This document shows positions 13,862 through 20,343 of a stretch of 22,427 nucleotides of DNA, piece after piece (position 1 is the first letter of the stretch; each line of letters opens with the position of its first letter). The notes under the pieces are model-generated. The model did not search any database and was not told the DNA's origin. It was given only the letters and a program-made list of their open reading frames with translations. Source of the stretch: DATKSS01 sp049582065 (GTDB taxonomy: Bacteria > Chloroflexota > Dormibacteria > Dormibacterales > Dormibacteraceae); NCBI GenBank assembly GCA_049582065.1, contig JBAUTF010000155.1:1-22427 (forward strand). Reading direction: 5' to 3'. A program made the position numbers and the translations under genes.

Positions 13862-15292
13862 ATGGCGACGATGATCATCGAAGGCGACAGGACCAAGGCT
13901 GCGTCCGGCAAGACGTATGAGGTCCGTAACCCGGCCACCGGCGAAATCGTCGACGAGGTCCCGTCGGGTGGCCCGGCCGACGTCGACAGGGCGGCGCAGG
14001 CGGCCGCGAAGGCGTTTGGCACGTGGTCGAAGCTTCCCTCCAACCAGCGCCGCGAGATCCTTCACAAGGCCGCCGACCACATGCTGAAGAAGGTCGACGA
14101 GATTGCAGTCATCCTCACCAAGGAGCAGGGCAAGACGCTGCTGGAGTCGCGCCTCGAGGCGAGGCGGTTCGGCGAGAACATCGGTTGGTTCGCGGACCTC
14201 GCGGACAAGATCCACGGCCAGTACGTGCGGCTCCCGGACCTCACCACCTATGGCCTCGTCATCCGTAAGCCCATCGGCGTGTGCGGCGCCATCGTGCCCT
14301 GGAACTTCCCGCTGACGCTGGCGGCCAACAAGGTTGCTCCGGCCATTGCCGCCGGCAACACGGTCGTGCTGAAGCCGGCGAGCACGACCCCGCTCTCCAC
14401 CCTCGCCTGCATCGAAGCTCTGATCGAGGGCGGCCTCCCGGAGGGCGTGATCAACGTGGTCCTCGGCCAGGCGACGGGCGAGGCGATCGTCGAGCACCCA
14501 CTCATCCGCAAAATCGCCCTGACAGGTTCCACGCCCACAGGCAAGCGGGTGATGGCCAAGGCGGCCGAGCACCTGAAGAAGGTCACGTTGGAGCTTGGCG
14601 GCAGCGACCCGTGCATCGTGCTCGACGACGCCGACGCTGAAGGCGCCGCGCGCGCCATCTCGGTCGGCCGGTTCTTCAACTGCGGGCAGCAGTGCCTGTC
14701 CACCAAGCGCCTGTACGTGCAGGAGGGTATCTACGACGCCCTGATGGAGAAGCTGGTCGCGCGCGCGTCAAAGCTGAAGCCGGGCAACGGCCTCGACAAG
14801 GACAGCCGCATGGGGCCGATGCACACCGAGACGCAGCGCGCGGAGGTCGAGGCCCAGGTCAAAGACGCGATCGAACGCGGGGCGAAGGTCGTCTTTGGAG
14901 GCGGCAGGCCGAAAGGCTCGGAGTACGACAAGGGCTGGTTCATCGAGCCCACGATCCTCGAGAACGTGCCAGATGGGGCGCGCATGTGGACTGAGGAGGT
15001 CTTCGGCCCGGCGCTGCCGGTCCGCAAGGTGAAAGACCTCGACGAGGCGCTGCGCCTCGCCAACGACACCCAGTTCGGCCTCGGCTCGTCGATCTGGACC
15101 GGCAACATGGCGGCCGCTCACCGGGCTGTGATGGAGCTGGAGGCGGGCTACACGTGGGTCAACGCGCTGGTCATCGCCCACGACGAGCTTCCTTTCGGCG
15201 GCACGAAGCAATCGGGCTTCGGCAAGGAGCATGGGGTCGAGGCCTACATGCAGTACACCGAAGAGAAGTCGGTCGTCTATGGCGGGATATAG
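13862..15292 (+). CDS. NAD(P)-dependent aldehyde dehydrogenase
   Basis: This 476-residue ALDH-superfamily enzyme oxidises an aldehyde to the acid. Catalytic elements are PWNFPL with Asn148, the cofactor lysine in VVLKPAS (K171), TGSTPTGK (221-228), Glu244 in LELGGSDP, the nucleophile Cys278 in CGQQC and EEVFGP (378-383). The overall look is close to succinate-semialdehyde and related dehydrogenases, but the substrate is not determined. AGAGGGG precedes the ATG by about 10 nt, and GATAAT at 13817-13822 is a possible -10 box in the 81-bp gap to the divergent enoyl-CoA hydratase gene. The pairing fits a catabolic chain that yields an aldehyde after CoA-ester hydration, which is inference. Confidence 0.93.
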   Translation: MATMIIEGDRTKAASGKTYEVRNPATGEIVDEVPSGGPADVDRAAQAAAKAFGTWSKLPSNQRREILHKAADHMLKKVDEIAVILTKEQGKTLLESRLEARRFGENIGWFADLADKIHGQYVRLPDLTTYGLVIRKPIGVCGAIVPWNFPLTLAANKVAPAIAAGNTVVLKPASTTPLSTLACIEALIEGGLPEGVINVVLGQATGEAIVEHPLIRKIALTGSTPTGKRVMAKAAEHLKKVTLELGGSDPCIVLDDADAEGAARAISVGRFFNCGQQCLSTKRLYVQEGIYDALMEKLVARASKLKPGNGLDKDSRMGPMHTETQRAEVEAQVKDAIERGAKVVFGGGRPKGSEYDKGWFIEPTILENVPDGARMWTEEVFGPALPVRKVKDLDEALRLANDTQFGLGSSIWTGNMAAAHRAVMELEAGYTWVNALVIAHDELPFGGTKQSGFGKEHGVEAYMQYTEEKSVVYGGI

Positions 15293-15336
15293 CGGCTTGA
15301 CAGGCCACTCGTAACCCGACCGGGTACTGAATCGGC

Positions 15337-15534
15337 GTGAGAATCGGAGTTGTCGTCGTCGCTGCCCTGGTCCTGCTCGCGGGCGCGGTCTTCGCCGGCC
15401 AGGGCCTTGGCTACATCCCGGGCAGCTTCATGACCGGTGACATCCACTGGTTCTGGATCGGCTCGGGGATGATCGTGGTCGGCCTCGCCCTGGGCGCGGC
15501 CGCGCTCCTGCGCCGGCCCGCCAAGGGCGCCTGA
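15337..15534 (+). CDS. Small two-helix membrane protein
   Basis: The 65-residue protein starts at a GTG and has two hydrophobic helices (about 3-21 and 38-58) joined by GQGLGYIPGSFMTGDIHWFW, ending in a basic RRPAKGA tail. I recognise the pattern QGxGxxPGSFMTG-W-IG from small hypothetical membrane proteins of actinobacteria and Chloroflexota, with no known role. No Shine-Dalgarno is clear; TACTGA sits 6 nt before the start. It begins 44 bp after the aldehyde dehydrogenase stop and may be read from the same transcript. Confidence 0.7.
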   Translation: MRIGVVVVAALVLLAGAVFAGQGLGYIPGSFMTGDIHWFWIGSGMIVVGLALGAAALLRRPAKGA

Positions 15535-15542
15535 TCCGCCCA

Positions 15543-15557
15543 TCCCCGACGTGGGGA
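15543..15557. terminator. Short hairpin between convergent genes
   Basis: TCCCC (15543-15547), loop GACGT and GGGGA (15553-15557) form a perfect 5-bp stem between the stops of the small membrane protein and the zinc-finger gene. It is short and has no T-run, so the call is tentative. Confidence 0.3.
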
Positions 15558-15576
15558 GGGTCGGAAGCGCAACTAA

Positions 15577-15972
15577 TTACGCGGTGCTGCCGTTGAGCCT
15601 ATCCCAGTGGGACTGGCACTCGACACAGCGCGTAGCGGCCGGCTGATACGCGAGCCGGGCTTCCGGGATGCGGCGGCTGCAGCCTTCGCAAATCCCGTAA
15701 GCGCCTTCGCGCAGCCTTTCGAGCGCGCGCTCGACCTGCTCGAGGTTCTGGTCGAGGAGGTGGACCAGGAGATCGGTGGTCTCGCGGTCCGACAGCGCCT
15801 GGGCGAGGTCGGTGTCCTCGGGAATCCCTGTGATCACTCCGCCGACTACCTCGCTCAGCGGTCGGTGAAGCCCGGCTTCCTCGCCACACTGAGCGGCCAG
15901 GAGCTCGAGCTGTCGCCTGTCGGCCTCCAGCCGTTCCTTGGGTGCGTCTTCGGGTCTCTTCTTCATGGCCAT
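15577..15972 (-). CDS. TraR/DksA-type zinc-finger protein
   Basis: The 131-residue protein has an N-terminal coiled-coil region (about 10-90) and a C4 zinc finger with C95, C98, C116 and C119 (CEGC and CVEC), the TraR/DksA layout. Family members bind the RNA polymerase secondary channel and change promoter response, often with ppGpp. The coiled-coil tip reads EDTDLA (52-57), so the DxxDxA motif of DksA is present as ExxDxA. The ATG at 15972 is chosen because upstream in-frame sequence is not family-like; ATG at 15966 is possible, and only a G-run serves as ribosome-binding site. It is divergent from a lipoprotein gene across 107 bp. Confidence 0.87.
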   Translation of the reverse strand: MAMKKRPEDAPKERLEADRRQLELLAAQCGEEAGLHRPLSEVVGGVITGIPEDTDLAQALSDRETTDLLVHLLDQNLEQVERALERLREGAYGICEGCSRRIPEARLAYQPAATRCVECQSHWDRLNGSTA

Positions 15973-16079
15973 TGCAAACCCCCGTCCAAACTGATTACAG
16001 GCTCGGGCGACGTTTTGGATTCGACAGCCACAACGCACGCGGTGGGCCGGGTACCCGGTCGCGCACAATTAGTCGCCTG

Positions 16080-16676
16080 ATGCCGATGACGATCCCCGCG
16101 AAACTCCTCGCCGCAGCCGCCGCGGCGGTCGTCCTGGCCGGCTGCCAGACCGGCTCGGATTCCCACCCGGTGCCGAGCGTAGCGCAGATCGGCAGCGACC
16201 TCAAGTGCGCCGGTGGAGACCATGGTTTTGAAGACGCGCAAGCCGGTTGGGGATTCTGCTACCCGGGGACCTGGCGATACCAGCTGAAATCGCAGGGCAG
16301 CCAGAGCCCGGCGCCGGCCGAGCTCGACCTCACCTTCGACATCACCGACATCCCGTGCGCCTCGGCTCCTCCCGGCGGCGGCGCCCCCGTGTGCTCGCCC
16401 GACGCCGGCCTTTTCGCGTTCATGATCGTCTCGACCTTCGATCGCGGTGACTCGGCCACCCTTTCCGCCTGGGAGGCGGCGAACCTGAACCCTGTCCCAG
16501 ATGCCCAGCCCATCCAGTGGGGCAACTCGGTCGAGGCGGCCAGGTTCGCCGACGGGCGGCGCATTGCGCTGACGGCCCACCACGTCGTAATCCTCGACCT
16601 GCACTCGGGCCAGGGCCACCTCGACCTGGAGACGGAGATGTCGGCCCGGCTCAACACCTGGAAGTTCAGCTACTAG
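16080..16676 (+). CDS. Predicted lipoprotein of unknown function
   Basis: The 198-residue protein begins with a lipoprotein signal peptide: Lys8, a poly-Ala/Val/Leu core and the lipobox LAGC with the acylated Cys22. The mature part is globular and contains GWGFCYPGTWRYQL near 56-69, DLTFDITDIPC, FMIVSTFDRGD and a C-terminal LNTWKFSY, a pattern like small PsbP/LpqN-type surface lipoproteins, although I cannot assign a family. Several cysteines outside the lipobox could form disulphides. There is no Shine-Dalgarno; CACAAT stands 10 nt before the ATG. A second ATG at 16086 would also keep the signal peptide. Confidence 0.8.
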   Translation: MPMTIPAKLLAAAAAAVVLAGCQTGSDSHPVPSVAQIGSDLKCAGGDHGFEDAQAGWGFCYPGTWRYQLKSQGSQSPAPAELDLTFDITDIPCASAPPGGGAPVCSPDAGLFAFMIVSTFDRGDSATLSAWEAANLNPVPDAQPIQWGNSVEAARFADGRRIALTAHHVVILDLHSGQGHLDLETEMSARLNTWKFSY

Positions 16677-16696
16677 CGGCCTCGCCGCGGCCCGGT

Positions 16697-17038
16697 TTAG
16701 CCGGGGCGCTTGAACAGGGACTGCATCTTGATCGCCAGGCCCATGTCGCCTTTGATCTTGAGCTTGCCCTGCATGAAGGCCGCAGTGCCGTCCAGCTGGC
16801 CCGTCATGATCTTGACCCAGTCGCCGGCATCGGCCATCAGGGTGAGGTTGGCCGGGTCTGCCGGCTCGCCTTTTCCGGATTCGGCCTGCCCGTCGTGGAT
16901 CTTGACCCACCACTTGCCGCCCTGGTCGCCGCTGAGGTCGAACTGGATGGTCGCCTTGGTGCTGCCGGCCTTCTCGGGCAGGATGTACTGCGGCAGGTGC
17001 TCGACGATCTGGTCGGGTGTCAACTGGACTTCAGACAT
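16697..17038 (-). CDS. SCP2 sterol-binding domain protein
   Basis: This single-domain 113-residue protein of the SCP2 family binds fatty acyl chains, sterols or other hydrophobic ligands in a tunnel. Recognisable blocks are KATIQFDLSGDQGGKWWVKIHDG, PANLTLMADAGDWVKIMTGQLDG and AFMQGKLKIKGDMGLAIKMQSLF, the last being the conserved C-terminal half of the fold. AGGAGGAG lies a few bases before the ATG. The gene is convergent with the lipoprotein gene, 20 bp away, and divergent from the metallo-beta-lactamase-fold gene. A CTTAG-N6-CTAAG dyad lies about 40 bp upstream. The ligand is unknown. Confidence 0.92.
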   Translation of the reverse strand: MSEVQLTPDQIVEHLPQYILPEKAGSTKATIQFDLSGDQGGKWWVKIHDGQAESGKGEPADPANLTLMADAGDWVKIMTGQLDGTAAFMQGKLKIKGDMGLAIKMQSLFKRPG

Positions 17039-17079
17039 CTGCTCCTCCTGAGCAATCGCAACGACCGGCTGCGTTTCAT

Positions 17080-17095
17080 CTTAGCTAGACCTAAG
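17080..17095. promoter_or_regulatory. Candidate operator/promoter of the SCP2 gene
   Basis: CTTAG and CTAAG form a perfect 5-bp dyad with a 6-bp spacer. On the minus strand TAAGAT (17083 down to 17078) overlaps one arm and resembles a -10 box, so a bound regulator could block it. No matching -35 box is visible. Confidence 0.3.
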
Positions 17096-17246
17096 GCGCG
17101 GCCGGACAAGCCCTCGACGGATCTTCGGCGCCCATGCGGCCCACTCGCCCCCATGCCTCCAGCATGGCGGCCCCAAAGGTTTGCGCTGCTCGCTCACGAA
17201 TCGACCTGATGCGCTCGCCCCGCTGCTCGTCACCTCAACTGCGGTC

Positions 17247-17265
17247 CCCGTGACGCAGTCACGGG
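17247..17265. repeat. Perfect 8-bp inverted repeat with 3-nt loop
   Basis: CCCGTGAC (17247-17254), GCA, and GTCACGGG (17258-17265) make a 19-bp near-palindrome 75 bp upstream of the metallo-hydrolase start. It could be a dimeric regulator site or a stable RNA hairpin. It lacks a T-run and does not end a gene, so a terminator is unlikely. Confidence 0.55.
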
Positions 17266-17339
17266 AGGGTGCCCCTGGATCGCCGAATCTCTCGCCGAGG
17301 TTTTTCGGCCGCACCTCTCGGTCGGCGAGAATTCCTGGA

Positions 17340-18317
17340 ATGGCCATCGAGCTTGGGTTGACCGAGGTAGCGGCGGACGTCTTCGAGCTGCGTCTGCCGA
17401 TTCCTTTCGAGGACGGCCTGGTCAACGTGTTCCTCTTCCCGGACGGCCGCGAGGCCGACCTGCTCGACTGCGGGATGAACTCGGCGGAATCGGTGGAAAC
17501 CGTCCACGCCGCGCTCAAGCACCTGGGCGCGACCAGGCTGCGGCGGCTGCTCGTGACCCATATTCACCCCGACCACTACGGCGCAGCCGGCGCTTTCGCC
17601 GGCGAGGGGCTGGCCGACCTCTACATCCACCGTCTCGAGGTTCCGCTCGTGCATCCTCGATACGTCGAGCTCGAGCACCTGGTCAAGGAGGTGCGCACAT
17701 ACCTGCTCGTCAACGGAGTGCCGGCCGCCGAGGCCGAGGTCCTCAGCAACTCCCAGCGAGCCTTGAGCCAGGTCGTCAAAACGGCCGAGCCGTCGGTCCA
17801 GCTCGATGGCGCCGAATCGATCCGCATCGGCGCCCGGGTCATGCGTGTGGAGTGGACGCCCGGTCACTCGCCGGGCCACATCTGCCTCTATGCCGAGCTG
17901 GACGGGTTGCTTTTTGCGGGCGACCAGCTGCTGCCTGACCTCTCCCCGAACATCGGCCTGCACCCGCAGAGCACCCCGGACCCGCTGCACGAGTACCTGG
18001 ACGGCCTGAAGCGGCTGGCTGCCTACCGGCCGAAGCTGGTTTTGCCGGCGCACGGCCGGCCGTTCACCGACGCATCAGGCCGGGTCGATGTGCTGGTCGC
18101 ACACCATCAGCGCAGGCTGGAGCAGATCGTCGAGATCGTCGGCCGCGCGGAGATGACCGCGTGGCAGGTCGCGCTGGAGCTTTGGGGCCCTCGCGACCAG
18201 CTTTACGAGAAGCGGCTTGCCCTGCAGGAGGGCCTAGCGCACTTGCAGGCGCTGGCCGTCGAGGCGAGGCTGGTCAAGTCGGTCACGCCGTCCGCCGTCC
18301 GCTGGCGGAGGCCTTGA
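17340..18317 (+). CDS. Metallo-beta-lactamase-fold hydrolase (LACTB2-like)
   Basis: The 325-residue protein has the metal motif HIHPDH (74-79), further ligands in GHSPGH (His176 or His180) and FAGDQ (Asp195), and PAHGRPF as the last motif. Behind the fold, from about residue 255, comes a helical winged-helix-like tail (TAWQVALELWGPRDQLYEKRLA), as in LACTB2-type thioesterases and nucleases. Likely substrates are thioesters or phosphodiesters; the sequence does not decide. The ATG at 17340 has no Shine-Dalgarno; GAGAAT ends 7 nt before it. The open frame reaches upstream to 17181, but that part is not family-like. Its last 35 bp overlap the end of the convergent DegV gene. Confidence 0.87.
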   Translation: MAIELGLTEVAADVFELRLPIPFEDGLVNVFLFPDGREADLLDCGMNSAESVETVHAALKHLGATRLRRLLVTHIHPDHYGAAGAFAGEGLADLYIHRLEVPLVHPRYVELEHLVKEVRTYLLVNGVPAAEAEVLSNSQRALSQVVKTAEPSVQLDGAESIRIGARVMRVEWTPGHSPGHICLYAELDGLLFAGDQLLPDLSPNIGLHPQSTPDPLHEYLDGLKRLAAYRPKLVLPAHGRPFTDASGRVDVLVAHHQRRLEQIVEIVGRAEMTAWQVALELWGPRDQLYEKRLALQEGLAHLQALAVEARLVKSVTPSAVRWRRP

Positions 18318-19176
18318 TTCCGAGGGGCAGCAGGCCGGCGGGGTAGCATCCGACGCCGACCACGCCGGGCCCCGCGTGCGTGCCCACGACCGGGCCGAGC
18401 GGCTGGATCAAGAGCGTCTCGGCGACAGTCTCCAGCTCACGCGCCACGCGCTCGGCGTCGGCTTCAGCGTCCGCGTGCCCGACGATGATGCACACGCCAC
18501 CGCCGCGGTCGACCGCGCGAGTCAACTCGACAATCCGGTTCAGCGCCCGCTCGAAAGTGCGCACACGCTCGAGGGGAGTCACCTGTCCGTCCCGAATGCA
18601 CAGCACGGGCTTGACCTGGAGGACAGATCCCATGAGCGCCCCGGCGCGGCCGATGCGGCCGCCCCTGCGCAAATACTCCAACGTGGCGACGGAGAAGTAG
18701 GTCTCTACGCCGTCTCGCATCTCCTCGATCCTGGACTGGATCGAGGCGCCGTCCATGCCCTGCGCCGCGAGCACCGACGCGGCGAGGGTCACCAGGCCGA
18801 GCGACATGGAGACGACGTGCGAGTCGATGACTCGAACGCGTTTGTGGGCGGTCATCTCAGCGGCCTGGCGCGCGGACGCATAGGTGCCGCTGAGCTTCTC
18901 GGATATGTGGATCGAGACCACCTCGGTGTGGTCTTCGAGGAGCCGCGTGTAAGTCTCGGCAAAGCGGCCGGGCGAAGGCTGCGACGTGGTGGGATGGGCC
19001 GTCGCGTTGGGCAGCCGGCGGTAGAACTCGGCCGGCGTGATGTCGACGCCGTCGAGGTAGGTGCGGCCTTCGAAATGGAGGGTCAGGGGGACCACGGAGA
19101 TCGAGCGTGTGGCGGCGAGGTCGTTGGGGAGGTCCGCTGTCGAGTCGGTGACGACGGCTACGCGGGAGGAGCTCAA
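18283..19176 (-). CDS. DegV family fatty-acid-binding protein
   Basis: The 297-residue protein matches DegV/FakB proteins, which hold a fatty acid for the FakA kinase. Motifs are VVTDSTADLP (8-17), TTSQPSPGRF (63-72), SGTYASA (96-102), YLRRGGRIGRAGA in the middle and VGTHAGPGVVGVG near the C terminus. No FakA kinase gene lies in the window. The start is TTG at 19176, overlapping the MgtC stop as TTGA; no ATG fits, so the protein is probably made by coupled translation. It is the last gene of a bfn-like, mgtC-like, degV-like trio. The 3' end overlaps the convergent hydrolase gene by 35 bp. Confidence 0.92.
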   Translation of the reverse strand: MSSSRVAVVTDSTADLPNDLAATRSISVVPLTLHFEGRTYLDGVDITPAEFYRRLPNATAHPTTSQPSPGRFAETYTRLLEDHTEVVSIHISEKLSGTYASARQAAEMTAHKRVRVIDSHVVSMSLGLVTLAASVLAAQGMDGASIQSRIEEMRDGVETYFSVATLEYLRRGGRIGRAGALMGSVLQVKPVLCIRDGQVTPLERVRTFERALNRIVELTRAVDRGGGVCIIVGHADAEADAERVARELETVAETLLIQPLGPVVGTHAGPGVVGVGCYPAGLLPLGIKASASGRRTA

Positions 19177-19607
19177 GACAGCGGCTCGATCGGTCGCTCG
19201 TCGGGCTGAGGGTCGTCGTGGCGGCGGTATTTTCGGTTGCGGATGAACCGATTCTCGAGAGGCCGGATCGCGATCAGCATCACCAGCACGATGAGCGTGG
19301 TGAAGATGGCGATTGCGTAATAGCCGAAGCCGACGGCCATTCCGATCGACGCGACCACCCAGATCGACGCGGCGGTGGTCAACCCCCTTACGTCGACGCC
19401 CTGCCGCAAGATGGCGCCCGCGCCGAGGAATCCGACGCCGCTCACGATCTGGGCGGCGATGCGCGTGGGGTCGACCCGAGTTCCGAAAGCGGGTTCCAGG
19501 CCGAGGCTCGTGAACATGCTCGAGCCGACGGCGATCAGCGCCATGGTCTTCATTCCCGCCGCGTGGCCACGAATCTCTCTTTCGGTGCCGAGCAACAGAC
19601 CCAGCAA
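19173..19607 (-). CDS. MgtC/SapB family membrane protein (5' end uncertain)
   Basis: The protein has the MgtC/SapB core: GLLLGTEREIRGHAAGMKT, ALIAVGSSMFTSLG, RIAAQIVSGVGFLGAGAIL and GLTTAASIWVVASIGMAVG, with four or five membrane helices and a charged tail. Family members affect Mg2+ limitation survival or ATP synthase activity. The given start (TTG at 19607) is the first canonical codon, but the frame continues upstream with LKDLPLSGDLDLFLRLLVAL, which is the expected first helix. No ATG, GTG or TTG exists there for more than 100 nt. A CTG at 19667 overlaps the upstream stop as CTGA, like the TTGA of the next gene, and CTG at 19640 is another option. The true protein is therefore probably about 155-164 residues. 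Confidence 0.85.
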   Translation of the reverse strand: MLGLLLGTEREIRGHAAGMKTMALIAVGSSMFTSLGLEPAFGTRVDPTRIAAQIVSGVGFLGAGAILRQGVDVRGLTTAASIWVVASIGMAVGFGYYAIAIFTTLIVLVMLIAIRPLENRFIRNRKYRRHDDPQPDERPIEPLS

Positions 19608-19663
19608 GAGGGCGACGAGAAGACGGAGGAAGAGGTCCAGGTCCCCGCTGAGTGGCAGGTCCT

Positions 19664-20260
19664 TCAGCCCCTGCCGGGGCGCCCTCCGGGCTTGTCCTGC
19701 GCTCCAGGCTCGTCCTTCGCGCCCGGCTCGTCGGGAAGCTCGGGTAGGTCCAGGCTGTTCACGAAATCGCGAAACACGGCGAGCCGTTCCTCGTCGACGA
19801 CCGTCTCGGCGTGCTCCTTTTCGTCGCCGGCCTCATCCGGGTCGGGGATGATCCCGGCGCTGTCCATGACCTCCGCCGCGACAAAGATCGGGCACTCCAC
19901 CCGCACCGCGAGCGCGATTGCGTCCGAGGGCCGCGCGTCGAAGTCAAGGTCGCGGCCGTCCTGCTTGATGTACAGCCGGGCGTAGAACACCTGGTCCGCC
20001 AGCCGCGTGACGACGATCCGCTTGATGCTGACGCCCAGGTCGCCGAAGGCCGTGGCCATGAGGTCGTGAGTGAGAGGCCGGCCCACCTGGTTGCCGGAGA
20101 TCTTGCTGGCGATCGCCTGGGCCTCGAAGGAGCCGATCCAGATCGGCAAGTATCGGTCCGCCTCCTTCTCTTTGAGGATCACCAGGTGCTGGGCAGTCGG
20201 CATGTGGATCCGAATGCTGTCCACGGACACCTCGATGAGGTTTTTCATCCTCGCGTTCAT
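19664..20260 (-). CDS. Bifunctional nuclease (DUF151) domain protein
   Basis: The 198-residue protein belongs to the BFN/DUF151 family, named for a plant protein with DNase and RNase activity; bacterial members are mostly uncharacterised. Conserved blocks are IWIGSFEAQAIASKISG, RPLTHDLMATAFGDLG, FYARLYIKQDGRDLDFDARPSDAIALAVRVECPIFVA and VMDSAGI. The C-terminal tail is a low-complexity Asp/Pro/Gly run (DEPGAKDEPGAQDKPGG) beyond the normal domain end. The ATG at 20260 has GGAGGG about 5 nt upstream, better than the codon at 20290 or the ATG at 20248. It is divergent from polA across 83 bp and heads the trio with MgtC and DegV. Confidence 0.9.
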   Translation of the reverse strand: MNARMKNLIEVSVDSIRIHMPTAQHLVILKEKEADRYLPIWIGSFEAQAIASKISGNQVGRPLTHDLMATAFGDLGVSIKRIVVTRLADQVFYARLYIKQDGRDLDFDARPSDAIALAVRVECPIFVAAEVMDSAGIIPDPDEAGDEKEHAETVVDEERLAVFRDFVNSLDLPELPDEPGAKDEPGAQDKPGGRPGRG

Positions 20261-20331
20261 ATTACCCTCCGGGCATCGCCGTCCCAGCAATTGAGCGCGG
20301 CCCCCGCCAGAGGCTGCGAGCAGGGCGAACG

Positions 20332-20337
20332 TAAACT
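20332..20337 (+). promoter_or_regulatory. Candidate -10 box for leaderless polA
   Basis: TAAACT ends exactly 6 nt before the GTG start of polA, the same spacing as TATCAT before aroC, and no Shine-Dalgarno is seen. No good -35 hexamer could be found. Confidence 0.35.
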
Positions 20338-20343
20338 TCGAAC

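Larger units (their letters stand above)
17039..17339. other. 301-bp divergent intergenic region with inverted repeats
   Basis: Between the SCP2 gene and the metallo-hydrolase gene I see no convincing ORF. The stretch holds a small dyad at 17080-17095, a hairpin CCATGC-CTCCA-GCATGG at 17151-17167 and a perfect 8-bp palindrome at 17247-17265. It must contain the promoters of both genes, and part of it might be a structured 5' leader. Confidence 0.5.

Noticed and set aside
13793..14572. Minus-strand 259-codon frame opposite the aldehyde dehydrogenase gene
   Set aside because: No family features; complementary to conserved ALDH motifs.
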